This document shows positions 29,063-39,336 of a stretch of DNA of 64,000 nt, piece by piece. The notes under the pieces were generated by a model. It did not search any database and was not told the origin of the DNA. It saw only the letters and a list, made by a program, of their open reading frames with translations. The DNA is taken from positions 8,300,218-8,364,217 of the forward strand of contig NC_089821.1 of assembly GCF_035046505.1 (NCBI RefSeq). Reading direction: 5' to 3'. Both the position numbers and the translations under genes were made by a program. The DNA is from Tiliqua scincoides (lineage: Eukaryota > Chordata > Lepidosauria > Squamata > Scincidae). How positions within the stretch are numbered: the first letter of the stretch is position 1; each line of letters starts with the position of its first letter.

Positions 29063-29398
29063 TGGACAGCCCAAGCCTATCCCCAGTGGGGCCGCCAGGT
29101 GCAGTGGTGCCAAAATGGTGACCACTGTATTCTACATCCCCATGGAGGCTGCTAGAGTTCTCTTCAGGGGACATTCATCCCCTTCCCCAAGTAAGGGCAA
29201 GCCCCACAATGTGGTACTCGAGTCTGCCCTGGCTGTATTGTTGGTGCAGACCGGAGAAACTCCGTGTTGGGTTTTGCAACCCAACATGGAGAATGGGATC
29301 CGGCAGAGCAGTCACACAGCCCTTCTGGGCTTAAGGTGCCAGGTTTCAACTTACCTCGTCAGCACTGGAAAACTTGGAATAGGATCCGTACCCTACAT
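29063..29398. mobile_element. GCCCAATCC-type element
   Basis: The sequence cagcccaagcctatcc..ggcgccaaaatgg-like start, the ccccttccccaag..gccccacaatg interior, and cagcactggaaaacttggaataggat at the right match the family. It abuts the LINE fragment at 29405, which may have truncated its right end. Confidence 0.6.
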
Positions 29399-29404
29399 GG
29401 TGTT

Positions 29405-29858
29405 TGTCAGGACTCTCTTGGCTCGGTCATGTCGTGAGAATGGGCGATGGCTGGATCCCAAAGGATCTCCTCTATGGAGAACTCGTGCAAGGAAAGCACC
29501 CTACAGGTAGACCACAGCTGCGATACAAGGACATCTGCAAGAGGGATCTGAAGGCCTTAGGAGTGGACCTCAACAGGTGGGAAACCCTGGCCTCTGAGCG
29601 GCCCGCTTGGAGGCAGGCTGTGCAGCATGGCCTCTTCCAGTTTGAAGAGACACTTGGCCAACAGTCTGAGGCTAAGAGGCAAAGGAGGAAGGCCCATAGC
29701 CAGGGAGACAGACCAGGGACAGACTGCACTTGCTCCCAGTGTGGAAGGGATTGTCACTCCCGCATTGGCCTTTTCAGCCACACTAGACGCTGTGCCAGAA
29801 CCACCTTTCAGAGCGCGATACCATAGTCTTTCGAGACTGAAGGTTGCCAACAAAAAAA
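29405..29858 (+). mobile_element. Zinc-knuckle LINE, 5'-truncated copy
   Basis: It holds the last ~140 codons of a LINE polyprotein and a very short 3' UTR that ends ACCATAGTCTTTCGAGACTG, then AAGGTTGCCAAC, and a short A run. The same 3' end terminates the 5S-derived SINEs. The second copy is at 51968-52625. Confidence 0.85.
29419..29826 (+). pseudogene. LINE polyprotein C-terminus with C2HC knuckle
   Basis: The frame reads LGHVVRMGDGWIPKDLLYGEL, RPQLRYKDICKRDLKALGVD, WETLASERPAWRQAVQ and ends CTCSQCGRDCHSRIGLFSH, then TRRCARTTFQSAIP and a TAG stop. The 'RW.GHV.RM....PK..LYGEL..GKR..GRP..R' block and the final zinc knuckle are typical of the post-RT region of several LINE clades; I do not commit to one. 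RT and endonuclease domains are absent through 5' truncation. Confidence 0.82.
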
Positions 29859-29894
29859 TACTTTAAATGGGGGTTAGTATCTATCCCTCAGTAG

Positions 29895-30430
29895 GATTGT
29901 GCGTTCTCCCAACAAATCATGTACCACATTGTGTCTGTGTTACGGTGTGGGTATAGTTTCCGCAGCAAGCAGCTGTCTGGCTGCACTCTCCACCTATCTC
30001 TCAAGGCCAAAGCGTAGGCACTCCCGGGAACAAAGATGACACACAGCAGAAGTCCTCCACCAAACGTCTCTTTGCTATGTACAATATATACAGCAAACAG
30101 TCCAGATAGGATACAATTCACGGATCACACTGACGTAGCCTTTGACACCTTTGGTAAATCCACCTCGCTTCTCCCACAACCCAGCTTGCCCTGGCTGGAG
30201 TATATACTTGCCACGGCCAATCAGAGTGAACTAGAAAGTGCTTAGTCACTCTGATGGCACATGGGGTGACATACCTGGTGACAGTCACCTGGTATGCATC
30301 ACCAGTTGTTGCATCATCTCTTCCCATGATGCTGTGCGCAGTCAGGCCAAGGCTTCAGGGCCTGATACTATCCAGCCTGCGAATTACCTGCAGGTCCGAG
30401 GATGATCCCTTAACAGTCTGGCTGCAAACT
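29895..30430 (-). mobile_element. Possible solo LTR fossil, family uncertain
   Basis: On the minus strand the segment has a promoter-like arrangement (gtatatactcc about the middle) and general LTR-like composition, but no flanking pol sequence. It looks broken and old. The assignment rests on overall look only. Confidence 0.22.
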
Positions 30431-31200
30431 GAGGGCATTCACTGGCCCATGGTCTGACTTTTTCTATGAAGGTTACTCTGTCCTTGAATGGCTGGACAAA
30501 CTGGACACTGACATTTGATCTAGTCTAACTGATATACAAGTCCATATTATATGCCATACGCTAAACAAATAAATCTCGGCCGCTCTTCTGGTACACACTT
30601 TTCTGGAGTAAGACCCACTGAACACAGTAGTAATTTCTTCTGAGTAGACATGCATAGCATTGCAACCCTGAAAGACAGGGTTGCAGCATTACTAAGCCGG
30701 GCCCAGAAACAGGACTACTGCTGGCCAAGCTTGCATTGTTTCAGATCTAGGCGCCTTTTGGTTCTCAGAAGCCTTAGCCGGTATAAGAGCTCCTTCTGCT
30801 CCACAATCTTTATCCAAAACCATCCCAAACTTTTTTTGACAGCCCCTATTCTAGATTATACATCAGGGTCACAGTCAGGGCACATTGCACTGCTGATCTT
30901 GCAGGCGATACTTGAAGTGTCCCATCCTGCAAGAACTTGTCAGCTATCATAATATTAAACTGTCCAAGAGCACAGCAGTCTCGTTTCCCAAGAGCCAGAA
31001 AGGAAACTAGATAACAGTGCCGAGAGTGATGTTTAATAGGCAATGGATGCTGAAAGCCAAATAATAACCTAGAAATGGAAGGAGTGCAGAATTGGTCGCC
31101 CTGTCATTCGTACAGAACTGCTGCAAAAAAGAGAGTGGAAAAGACTACTCTTATCTGAAAGTTTCTTTTGAACAGATGGATGCTAACTTGAAATAATTCA
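30431..31200. other. Nothing recognised
   Basis: No repeat or gene is recognised. A 'ttctggagtaagacccactgaacacagtag' stretch at about 30603 recurs loosely at 57855 and 39540 (repeat of unknown class). Confidence 0.35.
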
Positions 31201-31203
31201 AAA

Positions 31204-31352
31204 TGGTTGGCGACTTTCAGTCTCGAAAGACTATGGTATAAGCCTACAGCACCTGGTATTCCCAGGCGGTCTCCCATCCAAGTACTAACCAAGCCTGACC
31301 CTGCTTAGCTTCTGAGATCAGATGAGATCGGGAGATAGTGTTCAGTATAGGG
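31204..31352 (-). mobile_element. 5S rRNA-derived SINE, dimer unit 1
   Basis: It has the same architecture as 16076-16220: the LINE-like tail (tttcagtctcgaaagactatgg on the plus strand), then 5S rRNA in reverse (acctggtattcccaggcgg, tcccatccaagtactaacc, gatcagatgagatcggg). A second unit follows within a few bases. Confidence 0.9.
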
Positions 31353-31482
31353 AGATGGTGGGAACCTTCAGTCTCGAAAGACTATGGTATAAGCCCACAG
31401 CACCCGGTATTCCCAGGCGGTCTCCCATCCAAGTACTAACCAGGCCTGACCCTGCTTAGCTTCCAAGATCAGATGAGATCTA
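31353..31482 (-). mobile_element. 5S rRNA-derived SINE, dimer unit 2
   Basis: A second head-to-tail copy in the same orientation directly abuts the first. Its 5S part ends at gatgagatc, slightly shorter than in unit 1. Differences between the units (for example cacccgg against cacctgg) show they are not a recent perfect duplication. Confidence 0.9.
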
Positions 31483-31511
31483 GTATGTGAGATCCAGCAA
31501 GCCAAATCAGT

Positions 31512-31598
31512 TAAGAACATAAGAACAGCCCCGCTGGATCAGGCCATAGGCCCAGCTAGTGCAATTTCCTGGACTAGTGCCCCACCAAATGCCTCCGC
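31512..31598 (-). mobile_element. CR1 tail fragment
   Basis: aagaacataagaacagccc, then gctggatcaggccatagg, gives the CR1 3' end on the minus strand; it diverges after about 60 bp. It carries one unit and no linker beyond a GTT. Confidence 0.8.
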
Positions 31599-31599
31599 A

Positions 31600-32120
31600 G
31601 TTAAGTCCAGTTAATTTCACAGGTCAATAGGTGATGACCAGGAAAATCTGCAACTAAAGCTGAAATAATCTGAAAGGAAGAGAAATTTAGCTTATCTTTT
31701 AATATATATTTTCATTTATTTAGAACCAAAAAATAATCAAAGATAAAAAACACATTCTTAAATTACAGCAATAGCGAAGTCCCAATGACTTATTCTTATT
31801 GTATTTCCAATCATTCTCTGGCAGCCAATCTTAATTCCGTTATCTTCCTGTTAAATCTATGCAAAATATCTCTATCCCTTACTTATCTTATTTACTTTCT
31901 CCTCTCATGCAACAGGTAAATAAACACTTTTCATTTAATTTTCTATAATTCTCCCCATAGATAAAAACGTATGAGAAATTTTTTTTAAAAAAACAGCATT
32001 CATCCTTAAAATATACATATACTAATTAATCCCATCCTTTTTATCAGTTAACTTCTTATTTAGCTTATCCATCATTTGATCACTAATGAGACCTTCCAAA
32101 ATAAAATTTCATAGAAATGA
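31600..32120. other. AT-rich, nothing recognised
   Basis: Long AT-rich sequence without shared repeats or coding motifs. Confidence 0.4.
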
Positions 32121-32127
32121 CATTTTA

Positions 32128-32306
32128 GGGCCCAGTCCTATCCAATTTTGTCGTGCCGGTGCAGCTGTGCCCATGGGGTATGCACTGCATCCTGTGGTGG
32201 GGAGGCAGTCCCAGAGGCCTCCTCAAAATAAGGGAATGTTTGTTTCTTTACCTTGGGGTTGCATTGCGGTTGCACCGGTGCAGGAAATATGGATAGGATT
32301 GGGCCC
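32128..32306. mobile_element. PIF/Harbinger-like MITE with TTA target
   Basis: It starts GGGCCCAGTCCTATCC and ends GGATAGGATTGGGCCC, 179 bp, flanked by TTA at 32125-32127 and 32307-32309. The 3-bp TTA duplication with GC-rich inverted ends fits the PIF/Harbinger superfamily. This is the cleanest copy of the GGGCCCAATCC family here. Confidence 0.8.
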
Positions 32307-32309
32307 TTA

Positions 32310-32755
32310 GTCAGCAACATTTCTATGTATCTTATTGATTTCTCCTTCCGATTATTTCAATTACTGGTATAATCTTGACTCCATTCTTTTACAGAACTGC
32401 TGAACTGCCATATGGAATGGGTATAGGAGGGTGGCTCAGTTATCTGGGTCACACACTTGTATGAATAGCTAATTCCAACATGAGATGGTATGGTCTGGAG
32501 ATGGAGCTGTCACCTTGCCTGAAAAGCTAATCAGGATCAGCTAGAGTTGGGAGACTGAAAGCCTCTGGCTAAAGATAAGGGAATATGGACTGACAAGGAA
32601 GGGATAGCCTGAGGTGTGTTTTGCAGCTGCCTGTAGAAGCTTGGAAAGCACAAAAGCTGGACTGTACCATGAAGGGAAACATCTGGAGATATGGAGGATC
32701 CCATGAGCTTCTCTCATAGAATAATACTAGTTTAAAAACCCCATTTGAAAAAATG
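32310..32755. other. Nothing recognised
   Basis: Unique-looking interval with no repeat ends or coding motif that I can identify. Confidence 0.35.
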
Positions 32756-32759
32756 GGGT

Positions 32760-32845
32760 TTATGGTCAGCCTGCCTATGTAAACCACCTTGAGTCTACAA
32801 GACTCAAGTCTATGAGACAGGCAGGATATAAATGCTGTAATACAG
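32760..32845 (+). mobile_element. L2-type LINE 3' end fragment
   Basis: tatgtaaaccaccttgagtc and gacaggcaggatataaatg are the end signature of L2-clade tails. It is followed immediately by the start of a hAT-like element (ACAGTGGTTCCCAAACTGTGG at 32844) whose other end was not placed. Confidence 0.6.
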
Positions 32846-33133
32846 TGGTTCCCAAACTGTGGGTCACGACCTGATTTTTGGTGGGTCATGAAAGGCTTCG
32901 CAGAGCTTCCAGTGCAAATGCAAGTATTGGCAAGATCAGATCATTTATTGCCTCAAGCCCTGAGGCTATTCAAAAATCAGATAGCCGCTAATTACCCTGC
33001 AAACAGCTCAGCTCCTGGAGTTTGCAAGATAGCTGCTAATTGCCCTGCAAAGAGCTCAGCTCCTGCAGCTTGCGTAAATATAGGTAGAATCACACATTTA
33101 AATTGTGTAAATATAGGCAGATAAATGTGTCTT

Positions 33134-33330
33134 ACAGCCCAATCCTAAGTGGCAGCCCAATCCTGAGCTGACCGGGGAGCCCCGGCTAGGTGGCACCAAC
33201 GAGGGCTGCTGCCGCATCCAGCACCTCCCACACTACAGCAGGAGGCACCTCAGGAGTAGGGGACATTGGTCCCCTTCCCCTGGGTAAGGGAGGCAGCCCC
33301 GCAATGGGGCTACTCACTTTAGTGGCACCC
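33134..33330. mobile_element. GCCCAATCC-type element relic
   Basis: acagcccaatcctaagtgg appears twice in tandem at the start, followed by the family interior (ggcaccaacg, ccccttcccctgggtaag, gcaatggggctac). The right end is not resolved. Confidence 0.6.
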
Positions 33331-33339
33331 AAAAGCGCT

Positions 33340-34110
33340 CTATTTCTCTTGACCTGGCCCTGAATTAATTGAATAATATATTCCCATCCACCGCCAAACC
33401 CCTTTCACCATATTGTGATTGCAATGTTTGGGTTTTCTAGTTGCAGTTAAAGCAAAATATTCCACCCCTACCTCTACCCTTGACCAAATGAGACAGGTAC
33501 TCGGGCTATTTTTGGAGCTGTGCAGACTTTCCACATTTGTTTCACTGATTATGTAACCTGGAAATCCACGTGTGTTTTTTTGTGAATAAAAAGACCATTC
33601 CCAATAATTAAGTTGAGCAGAGCTGAGGTTCTGCAGGGAAAAGGCTACAGCCTTGGCAAGAGTCCGAAAGGAGAATTAGATGACTGGGCAGCACAAACAG
33701 TGCTCGTGGGCACACGTGGATATGCATTGCAGATTCAGTTTAACAAGTCTGATTAGATTACTTTCTCGGGTCACTTTAAAGAGCACCAGGCCAGGAGAGA
33801 AACCATCTTTCCCATCTCTTCCCTTTCTGCCCATTGCCATGACCGAGGCTCTTTCCGAGACACAGAGCAACCTATTTAAATGTTATGCAAGGAGCTCTTT
33901 GGTTATGCATGCAGGGTCCAATTTACTCATCAGCCTCTTGTTTCAAGTGCATTAGCCAGCTTAAGAGATGGTCCTTAACAATTCATTCACATCAAGTAAC
34001 TGTTAATTCGAGAGCTACCTTCATCAAGTCTCATGTTAAATAGTTATGAAGATCATTAATGTTTAATCATTGACAATAAAAAGGGCATGCGCAGAGTGCT
34101 TCTTGGAGTG
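33340..34110. other. Unique sequence; candidate conserved non-coding element
   Basis: The part at 33720-34090 is repeat-free and has dense homeodomain-type ATTA/TAAT words and octamer-like atttaaatgttatgcaagg, ggttatgcatgc. Such composition is common in deeply conserved enhancers, but conservation cannot be judged from one sequence. Confidence 0.3.
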
Positions 34111-35650
34111 TTCCAAAGAAATAGAGAACATCCCAGAATCTTCAAACTACACATGACAGGAAGTGCTCACTTATCACCTTTTTTTAAAAACAGTAAATAC
34201 TTTCTGGATCAGGCTTGCCTGTGGATCAGGAACATAGCAGAGGACATGGATTTAACCCTACCTTCCCTTTGTTCAGATATGGTATCAACGGGACCTTTTT
34301 CATTTGACAAATAGCAGCTGTGGGGGGCGACATTCAGATTGAGGCCATGGTGGGGTGGAGGATAAAGTTAAATCTTCCCTCCTTCCTTCGGTGTTTTTGA
34401 TCCACGGAGGATCCTGATCTAGCTGTTGGTGCCTGTAAAGACAAACAAAATCAAACGCAGAAACAAAACATCAAGTGCATGCTCTCTGTAATATGTACCT
34501 TGAACTTAAAGATTCAACTGTTGACCTGTGCAACCCTATACAGGTGCGTGCACACCTGTGACATCCTTGAACTTAGTGACATTCTAACCAATATTGGACT
34601 GTGTCAACGATGATCTATCATTGGTTTGCCGTACAGTAGCTGTATAGTAGTTGAAACTCCTTAACTTTGTGTTGGTTGTGTTGGAGTTGTCATTAGGAGG
34701 CTCCACAGGTTTCTCCTGGGTCACACAGGGCCTCCACAATGGCCCACAGAAGTCTTTGGAAGCTACTTCCAGTTTTTGAAAAGCTACTTCCTGTTTGCTT
34801 CTGAAAACCAGAAATCTGTTCTGGATGTTTCTGCAGGTTATTCTGAAGCCCATGAAAGCCTGAGGAAGTCCTAATGACAACGCCACCAACACAAAGGTAA
34901 GTTTTCACATGATGATTAAATCACTTGACAATGGAATTTGAGAACATATCCCCATCATTAAGTGACATATACCTGAATCTATATTTCAGAGGAAATTGGA
35001 CATTTCCTGATCACAGGCTGTAAAGTTTCCATGCCCAAGCTTGAAGTATATATACTGAAGTACATTTAAGTTAGCTTCAGTCACATCATCTACCCCCAGC
35101 CTTTCTAGAAACAGTTGTAAGCTGCCATCATTTTGCCAGAGCAATTGCTAATTCCTGTATCACACAAGAGATCCTTGACCTTGACTCAGGATCACTCTTC
35201 AGACAGGCGCTGCTAACCGAAAGCCAAGCGCAACTCAAGAGATTTGGCTCAGATGGACCAGTTTCATTGATCCCGCCTCCCAAAAACACTGGCACAAAGT
35301 GACCAGAAGAATTTGCTGAGAGGTTTGTCAATAGTTTTTGCCCAAAGCAAAAGAGATAATGATTATCATACATTCTGAATGACTGTTTTTTGAGCCTTTG
35401 TGTCTCCTTAAATGGCCTTTGCTTAAGCCCACAGTTGTCTACCCCCAATCCCAATTTATATTCCTGGCTGTTTCTATCCCCAGCCTGTCTTCTTTGGGAT
35501 CCCCAGTTCAAATTCACATTTGTCATGGCTTATGGGCCTACTCACACCCTTAAACCTGGTGCTGCAATGTTCCCAATGGCTGCTGCATTCAGACAATAAG
35601 CAGCAACCAAAAACCAAGTCAGATCTTCAGGCACTGCAGCTGGCAGCTGT
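34111..35650. other. Nothing recognised
   Basis: No repeats or exons are recognised. 34715-34870 has inverted similarity around gaagtagctttt / aagctacttcc that could be a small foldback element. Confidence 0.35.
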
Positions 35651-35654
35651 TTTC

Positions 35655-35775
35655 CAGGGTTCAAGAGAGAATTTTTTCTCTGTCTACCTGGAGATGCCAG
35701 GGATCCACCTGGGACCTTCTATATGCAAAATGTGTGCTCTGCCATTGGCTATAGCTACTCCTGTTCTGCCAGATT
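35655..35775 (-). mobile_element. tRNA-Ala-headed SINE
   Basis: On the minus strand: GTAGCTATAGCCAATGGCAG (A-box region), TTTTGCATATAGAAGGTCCC, GGTGGATCCCTGGCATCTCC. It is the same family as 16825-16940, and the head keeps TGC at the anticodon position. Confidence 0.68.
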
Positions 35776-36900
35776 CCCAGTCCAAGCTCCGCCTGGAGAA
35801 TTATGCCCACCTTTAGCTAATTAGCTCCCCTTCTTTCCTCAAAAATGACCCTGGTTGTGCCCTGCAGTACTGCTGGACCCCACCACCAGGGTAGCTCACC
35901 TGTTTAAGCTACAGAGGTCCTCCTTCCTGCCAGCAGCCTCCCACCACTACAGCAGCCCCTTGGTCCTCAGCAGGTCTTGGGCACAGCAGCCACACACCAG
36001 TCTTAGTGTCTCTAGTAGTTTCTGCTCCAGCAGCTTCCAAAGTCCATTCACAAATCAGTTCCTTAGTCCATTAATCCAGTCTGTCCTTCCTCAAGCTTTG
36101 CTCCTTCTGCTGCCCACACCAAACTCTCCTGCCATCAGGTGCTTTTATGCCTGAAGGCCCTATTGCCTTCAAGTGGCTGCAGCTGTGCAGCACACCCTCT
36201 GCTGAAAGCCCAGGCCTTACCCTTAAAGGGGCCACTGCTGGCACCACATCTACCTCCTCGCCAGATCTTCCGCAATTCCAGTACAGCTCCCTGTGGCAAA
36301 AGGCCACAGCATCCCTCTTATCCACAACACTGCCTCTTCCCCTCTACCTTTTTGCAGTTGCAGAAGTGGAAAGACACAGGAGGTGGAGGCGTTAGCTGCT
36401 GGGAAAGAAGAGGAGGGTTGGGAAGGGATGCGCACATGGGGCTGACAACAAGATGCGCTTGAGGGACAGTGGTTTGCTGCATTGCCTCAAGTTGGTGGGG
36501 GAAGGTGGGCTTAAGCACCAGTGACACTGCAGGCTGAGTCACAGTAAAATCCTTGGATGCAAGAACATGGCTTGTGCCAATGCGCTGGGAAAACAGTGAG
36601 TTAGTAATGCTACTCACTCACTGAAACCATGATTTGGTTTCTCAAGTTTTAGAATTAGCCTGGTGCTTTCAGTCTACAAGGAATGGACTGTACACTACCT
36701 GGAAACGGAAGTCCCCATTTTCATCTGATCAGGATGAAAACCCGGCACTTTACAAAGTTCAATTACAGTTTCTTCCTTGTACTAATATGCCATTAAACGA
36801 TGGGTAGGGTGAGATCACCAGTCCTTGCAGAAAACAGATGGGACACAGTATGATACTGCTCCTCCAAATTGTCCCCCCTCCCCCCGCAACAAGAACTGGA
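35776..36900. other. Nothing recognised
   Basis: GC-richer unique sequence with several overlapping short open frames on both strands; none shows a domain or splice pattern I can support. Confidence 0.35.
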
Positions 36901-36908
36901 GTCCCAGG

Positions 36909-37114
36909 CAGTGGCATAGCTAGAGGGGGTGCAAAGCACTAAGTTTTGCAGGGAGCCTCAGCGCAGCATGCAAGCAGCCCCTCGCCCTCCCATTCTCAGC
37001 CATTCCAGGTCGGGGAGCAAAACAGAAGCAAATGCCTGGCTCTGAAGGGGAGGGGGAGGGGTGAGGCTCCCTGCAACACTTAGTGCTTTGTACCCCCCTC
37101 TAGCTATGCCACTG
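36909..37114. mobile_element. hAT MITE (CAGTGGCATAGC family)
   Basis: It starts CAGTGGCATAGCTAGAGGG and ends CCTCTAGCTATGCCACTG, 206 bp, with perfect GTCCCAGG duplications at 36901-36908 and 37115-37122. The internal ggagcaaaacagaagc and gaggctccctgcaa words tie it to 8782-8993 and 41556-41714. Confidence 0.94.
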
Positions 37115-37485
37115 GTCCCAGGCTTGCTGGTAAGATGGGGAATCTGCCCACTTATGAGATGCTGACGCAACCCTGAACAAGAGATATAAAAGACAAAGTT
37201 GCCCGCCTTCTCGTTCAGGGTGAAACAAGCTGCGAGGAAGGTCTCTGGCCCTTCTGCGGATGGAAGTTTAAAAGAGAGCCTTCTCTGTAGTAATTCTAAC
37301 ATGGCGCCAGTTAAAATGGGAAGCCAGTTCCTTCGGCTTTTAAGGGCCCTTTGAAAGCAGATATAAATGGGATTGTTCTCTTAAAGGTGATTATGAGCAA
37401 AATGAAGGTTATGCGTGTACAGAATCCATGCAAGTGCCACTCCCATCTACACATCTGAGCAGCTTCTGTAAATTGTTTTTATCCA
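37115..37485. other. Nothing recognised
   Basis: Short unique interval without identifiable features. Confidence 0.35.
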
Positions 37486-37487
37486 TG

Positions 37488-37590
37488 CAGTGGCATGGCT
37501 ACAAGGGAATGGTGTGGTAAGTACTGCAGGTTCCTCAGTGCATCCTGTAAGCAGCCCCTCCCTGTCAGAGCTGTTCTGTGGCAAGAACCT
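37488..37590. mobile_element. hAT MITE relic (CAGTGGCATGGCTAC), one end
   Basis: CAGTGGCATGGCTACAAGGG, then gtaagtactgcaggttcc, matches the left arm of 27512-27771. The right arm is absent. Confidence 0.6.
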
Positions 37591-38245
37591 CTGGTAAAGA
37601 CCATCTCCTATGTGCCAGACATCCTCACCACCCAGGAGCAGATATACGTTTTCAATGGCCTTTCATCCCAAAAGAAGCAACACCCTCCTCCGTTTTCTCA
37701 CTGCTCAAGGAAATGGGATGTGCCTCTCACAACATTGGTCAGCTTGCCTTTAATTGTGGAGCATGTCTGTACACCCAGCATCCCATCAGACTGTCAGAGC
37801 CTCAAGCTTCAGAGCCCTAGACCGACAGCTGATTGAATTTCCTTGCCCCTTCAATGTTTCAGAGGGAGTCATGGCAGGTAGTCTCTTTAGATAAAATTGA
37901 TTGTTACTGCTTCTTAGAGATCTGAGACTCTGTGTCATCTTCTCAGATAATGACTGTATATGTGAAGTCTCTCGTTTCCTTCTGGCATTTCTCTAGATCT
38001 GAGGATTTCCTTCTTTTGCTTATGTTTTATAAAGTACTAAGGTGAGCAAGACTAACGTATATCATCATAACTTCAGGACTAGACATTGTTAGTAAAATTT
38101 CAGTCAAACTTTTGAGGAGGTTTGTGGTAATGACAGTTGTTTTAATGAGGGCTTATCATTTTCAGCTGGAAAATCTGCAACCATTCTCTTCAGAACACCT
38201 CCAGATGCAACTGGAGAACCCCAAGTTATGTCTGGAGGTCCTATT
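37591..38245. other. Nothing recognised
   Basis: Unique-looking. The 113-codon frame at 37495-37836 begins inside the MITE relic and has no recognisable domain. Confidence 0.35.
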
Positions 38246-38249
38246 GGAT

Positions 38250-38385
38250 CTGACCCACAGATTCGCTTATCCAAGGATTTTGGTATCCACGGGGATTCAG
38301 GAACAGATCCCCACAGATCCCCTTGATACTTGATACAGATCCCCTTGATATCCCCACAGGTACTGAGGTCCAACTGCATTTTTAT
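38250..38385 (-). mobile_element. Possible pogo/Tigger-like MITE remnant
   Basis: On the minus strand, GCAGTTGGACCTCAGTACC, GTGGGGATATCAAGGGG, then CCCCGTGGATACCAAAATCC and GGATAAGCGAATCTG have the 'ggtatcca.gggg..ggat' style of Tigger ends. A short internal duplication (gatccccttgata) is present. The target duplication is not resolved. Confidence 0.45.
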
Positions 38386-38855
38386 ATTGGTTTAGTTTTT
38401 CTTGATCTTTTTTCAGTGTTTTCAAGGCACCATTTTCAGGTGCCTTGAAGGTCAAAGGTGGGGGGGTAAAGAAATGACAGTGAATGCAGGTTTTTAATAA
38501 AAATGTATCAAAGTCACAGAAGTAGAATCAAATATTATATAGCAGTGGTGTCCAAACGTTTTGGCAGGAGGGCCACATCATCTCTCTGTGCGTCAGGGGC
38601 CAGGAAAAAAAAGAATTAATTTACATTTCAAATTTGAATAAATTTACATAAATTTACTTAAATGAATATATTAGAGATGGAATTTACCGTATTTTTCGCT
38701 CCATAAGACGCACTTTTTCCCCCCAAAAAAGTGGGGGGGGGGAAGTGGGTGCGTCTTATGGAGCGAATACTGCAAAGCTGCAGGCGTTCTCAGGGCAGCA
38801 GAGCCTCCTCAGCAGGTGCTTCTGCCCCTGACCAGGGTCCTGCCTGTGCTCAATG

Positions 38856-38932
38856 GTAATGCAAATGCAAATGCAATGGTAATGCAAATGCAAATTGAAA
38901 TGCAAATGCAGGCGCTCAGAGGTAATGCAAAT
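38856..38932. repeat. ATGCAA-type hexamer repeat
   Basis: About ten imperfect units of aatgcaaatgca. The units contain ATGCAAAT, the octamer bound by POU-domain factors, so this short tract is a cluster of octamer words inside the transposon. Confidence 0.8.
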
Positions 38933-38994
38933 GTTCATTGCTTAGTGACAATGCACTTGCAGAAAAATACTACAGTACCTCCTTCTACCAGTGC

Positions 38995-39154
38995 AAGGAT
39001 GATAAAGCAGAAAAGGCTAGCATATAAAATTCCTTTTAAACTAGAGGTAGTAAAATATGCTAAGGACCATGGAAACAGAGCAGCGGAGAGACATATTTTA
39101 TTACACTATTTGGTTCAGAATATTTTTTCCCTGTTTTCCTCCTCTAAAAACTAG
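38995..39154 (+). pseudogene. pogo-type transposase N-terminus, remnant
   Basis: The frame contains MIKQKRLAYKIPFKLEVVKYA, then KDHGNRAAERHILLHY. This matches the first DNA-binding helix-turn-helix of pogo/Tigger-family transposases, which have a '..Y...FKL.VV.YA..HGNRAAARHFGV...' pattern. After ARRH-like ERHI the similarity stops, so the rest of the DNA-binding domain and the DDE catalytic core are deleted. The upstream part of the open frame is an ATGCAAATGCAA simple repeat (38858-38935). It cannot encode an active transposase. Confidence 0.78.
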
Positions 39155-39336
39155 GTGCGTCTTATGGTCAGGTGCGTCTTATAGAGCAAAAAATACGGTA
39201 TATGAATGAATGAAGGTTTCTCAGTAGCTCAAGGCCAGAGGCTCAATGGAGACTGGGGGCTCCTCGCAGGTTGAATTGGGAGTCCTCAAGGGCCGCGAAT
39301 GGCCCCCGGGCCAGGGTTTGGGCACCCATTATATAG

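Larger units (their letters stand above)
38687..39198 (+). mobile_element. Tc1/mariner-pogo-type element, internally deleted
   Basis: It starts CCGTATTTTTCGCTCCATAAG and ends CTTATAGAGCAAAAAATACGG, with TA on both sides (38685-38686 and 39199-39200). Subterminal ataagacgcac motifs recur near both ends. The element is 512 bp and keeps only the start of a transposase ORF. The host hAT sequence reads continuously across the TA once the insertion is ignored. Confidence 0.85.
38543..39328. mobile_element. hAT MITE (CAGTGGTGTCC family) split by a pogo element
   Basis: It starts CAGTGGTGTCCAAACG and ends GGTTTGGGCACCCA, flanked by TTATATAG at 38535-38542 and 39329-39336. Related to 28098-28557. A second transposon occupies 38687-39198; without it the hAT copy would be about 270 bp. 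Confidence 0.85.

Noticed and set aside
29627-29866. Second frame inside the zinc-knuckle LINE
   Set aside because: It is a shifted shadow of the true LINE frame at 29419-29826.
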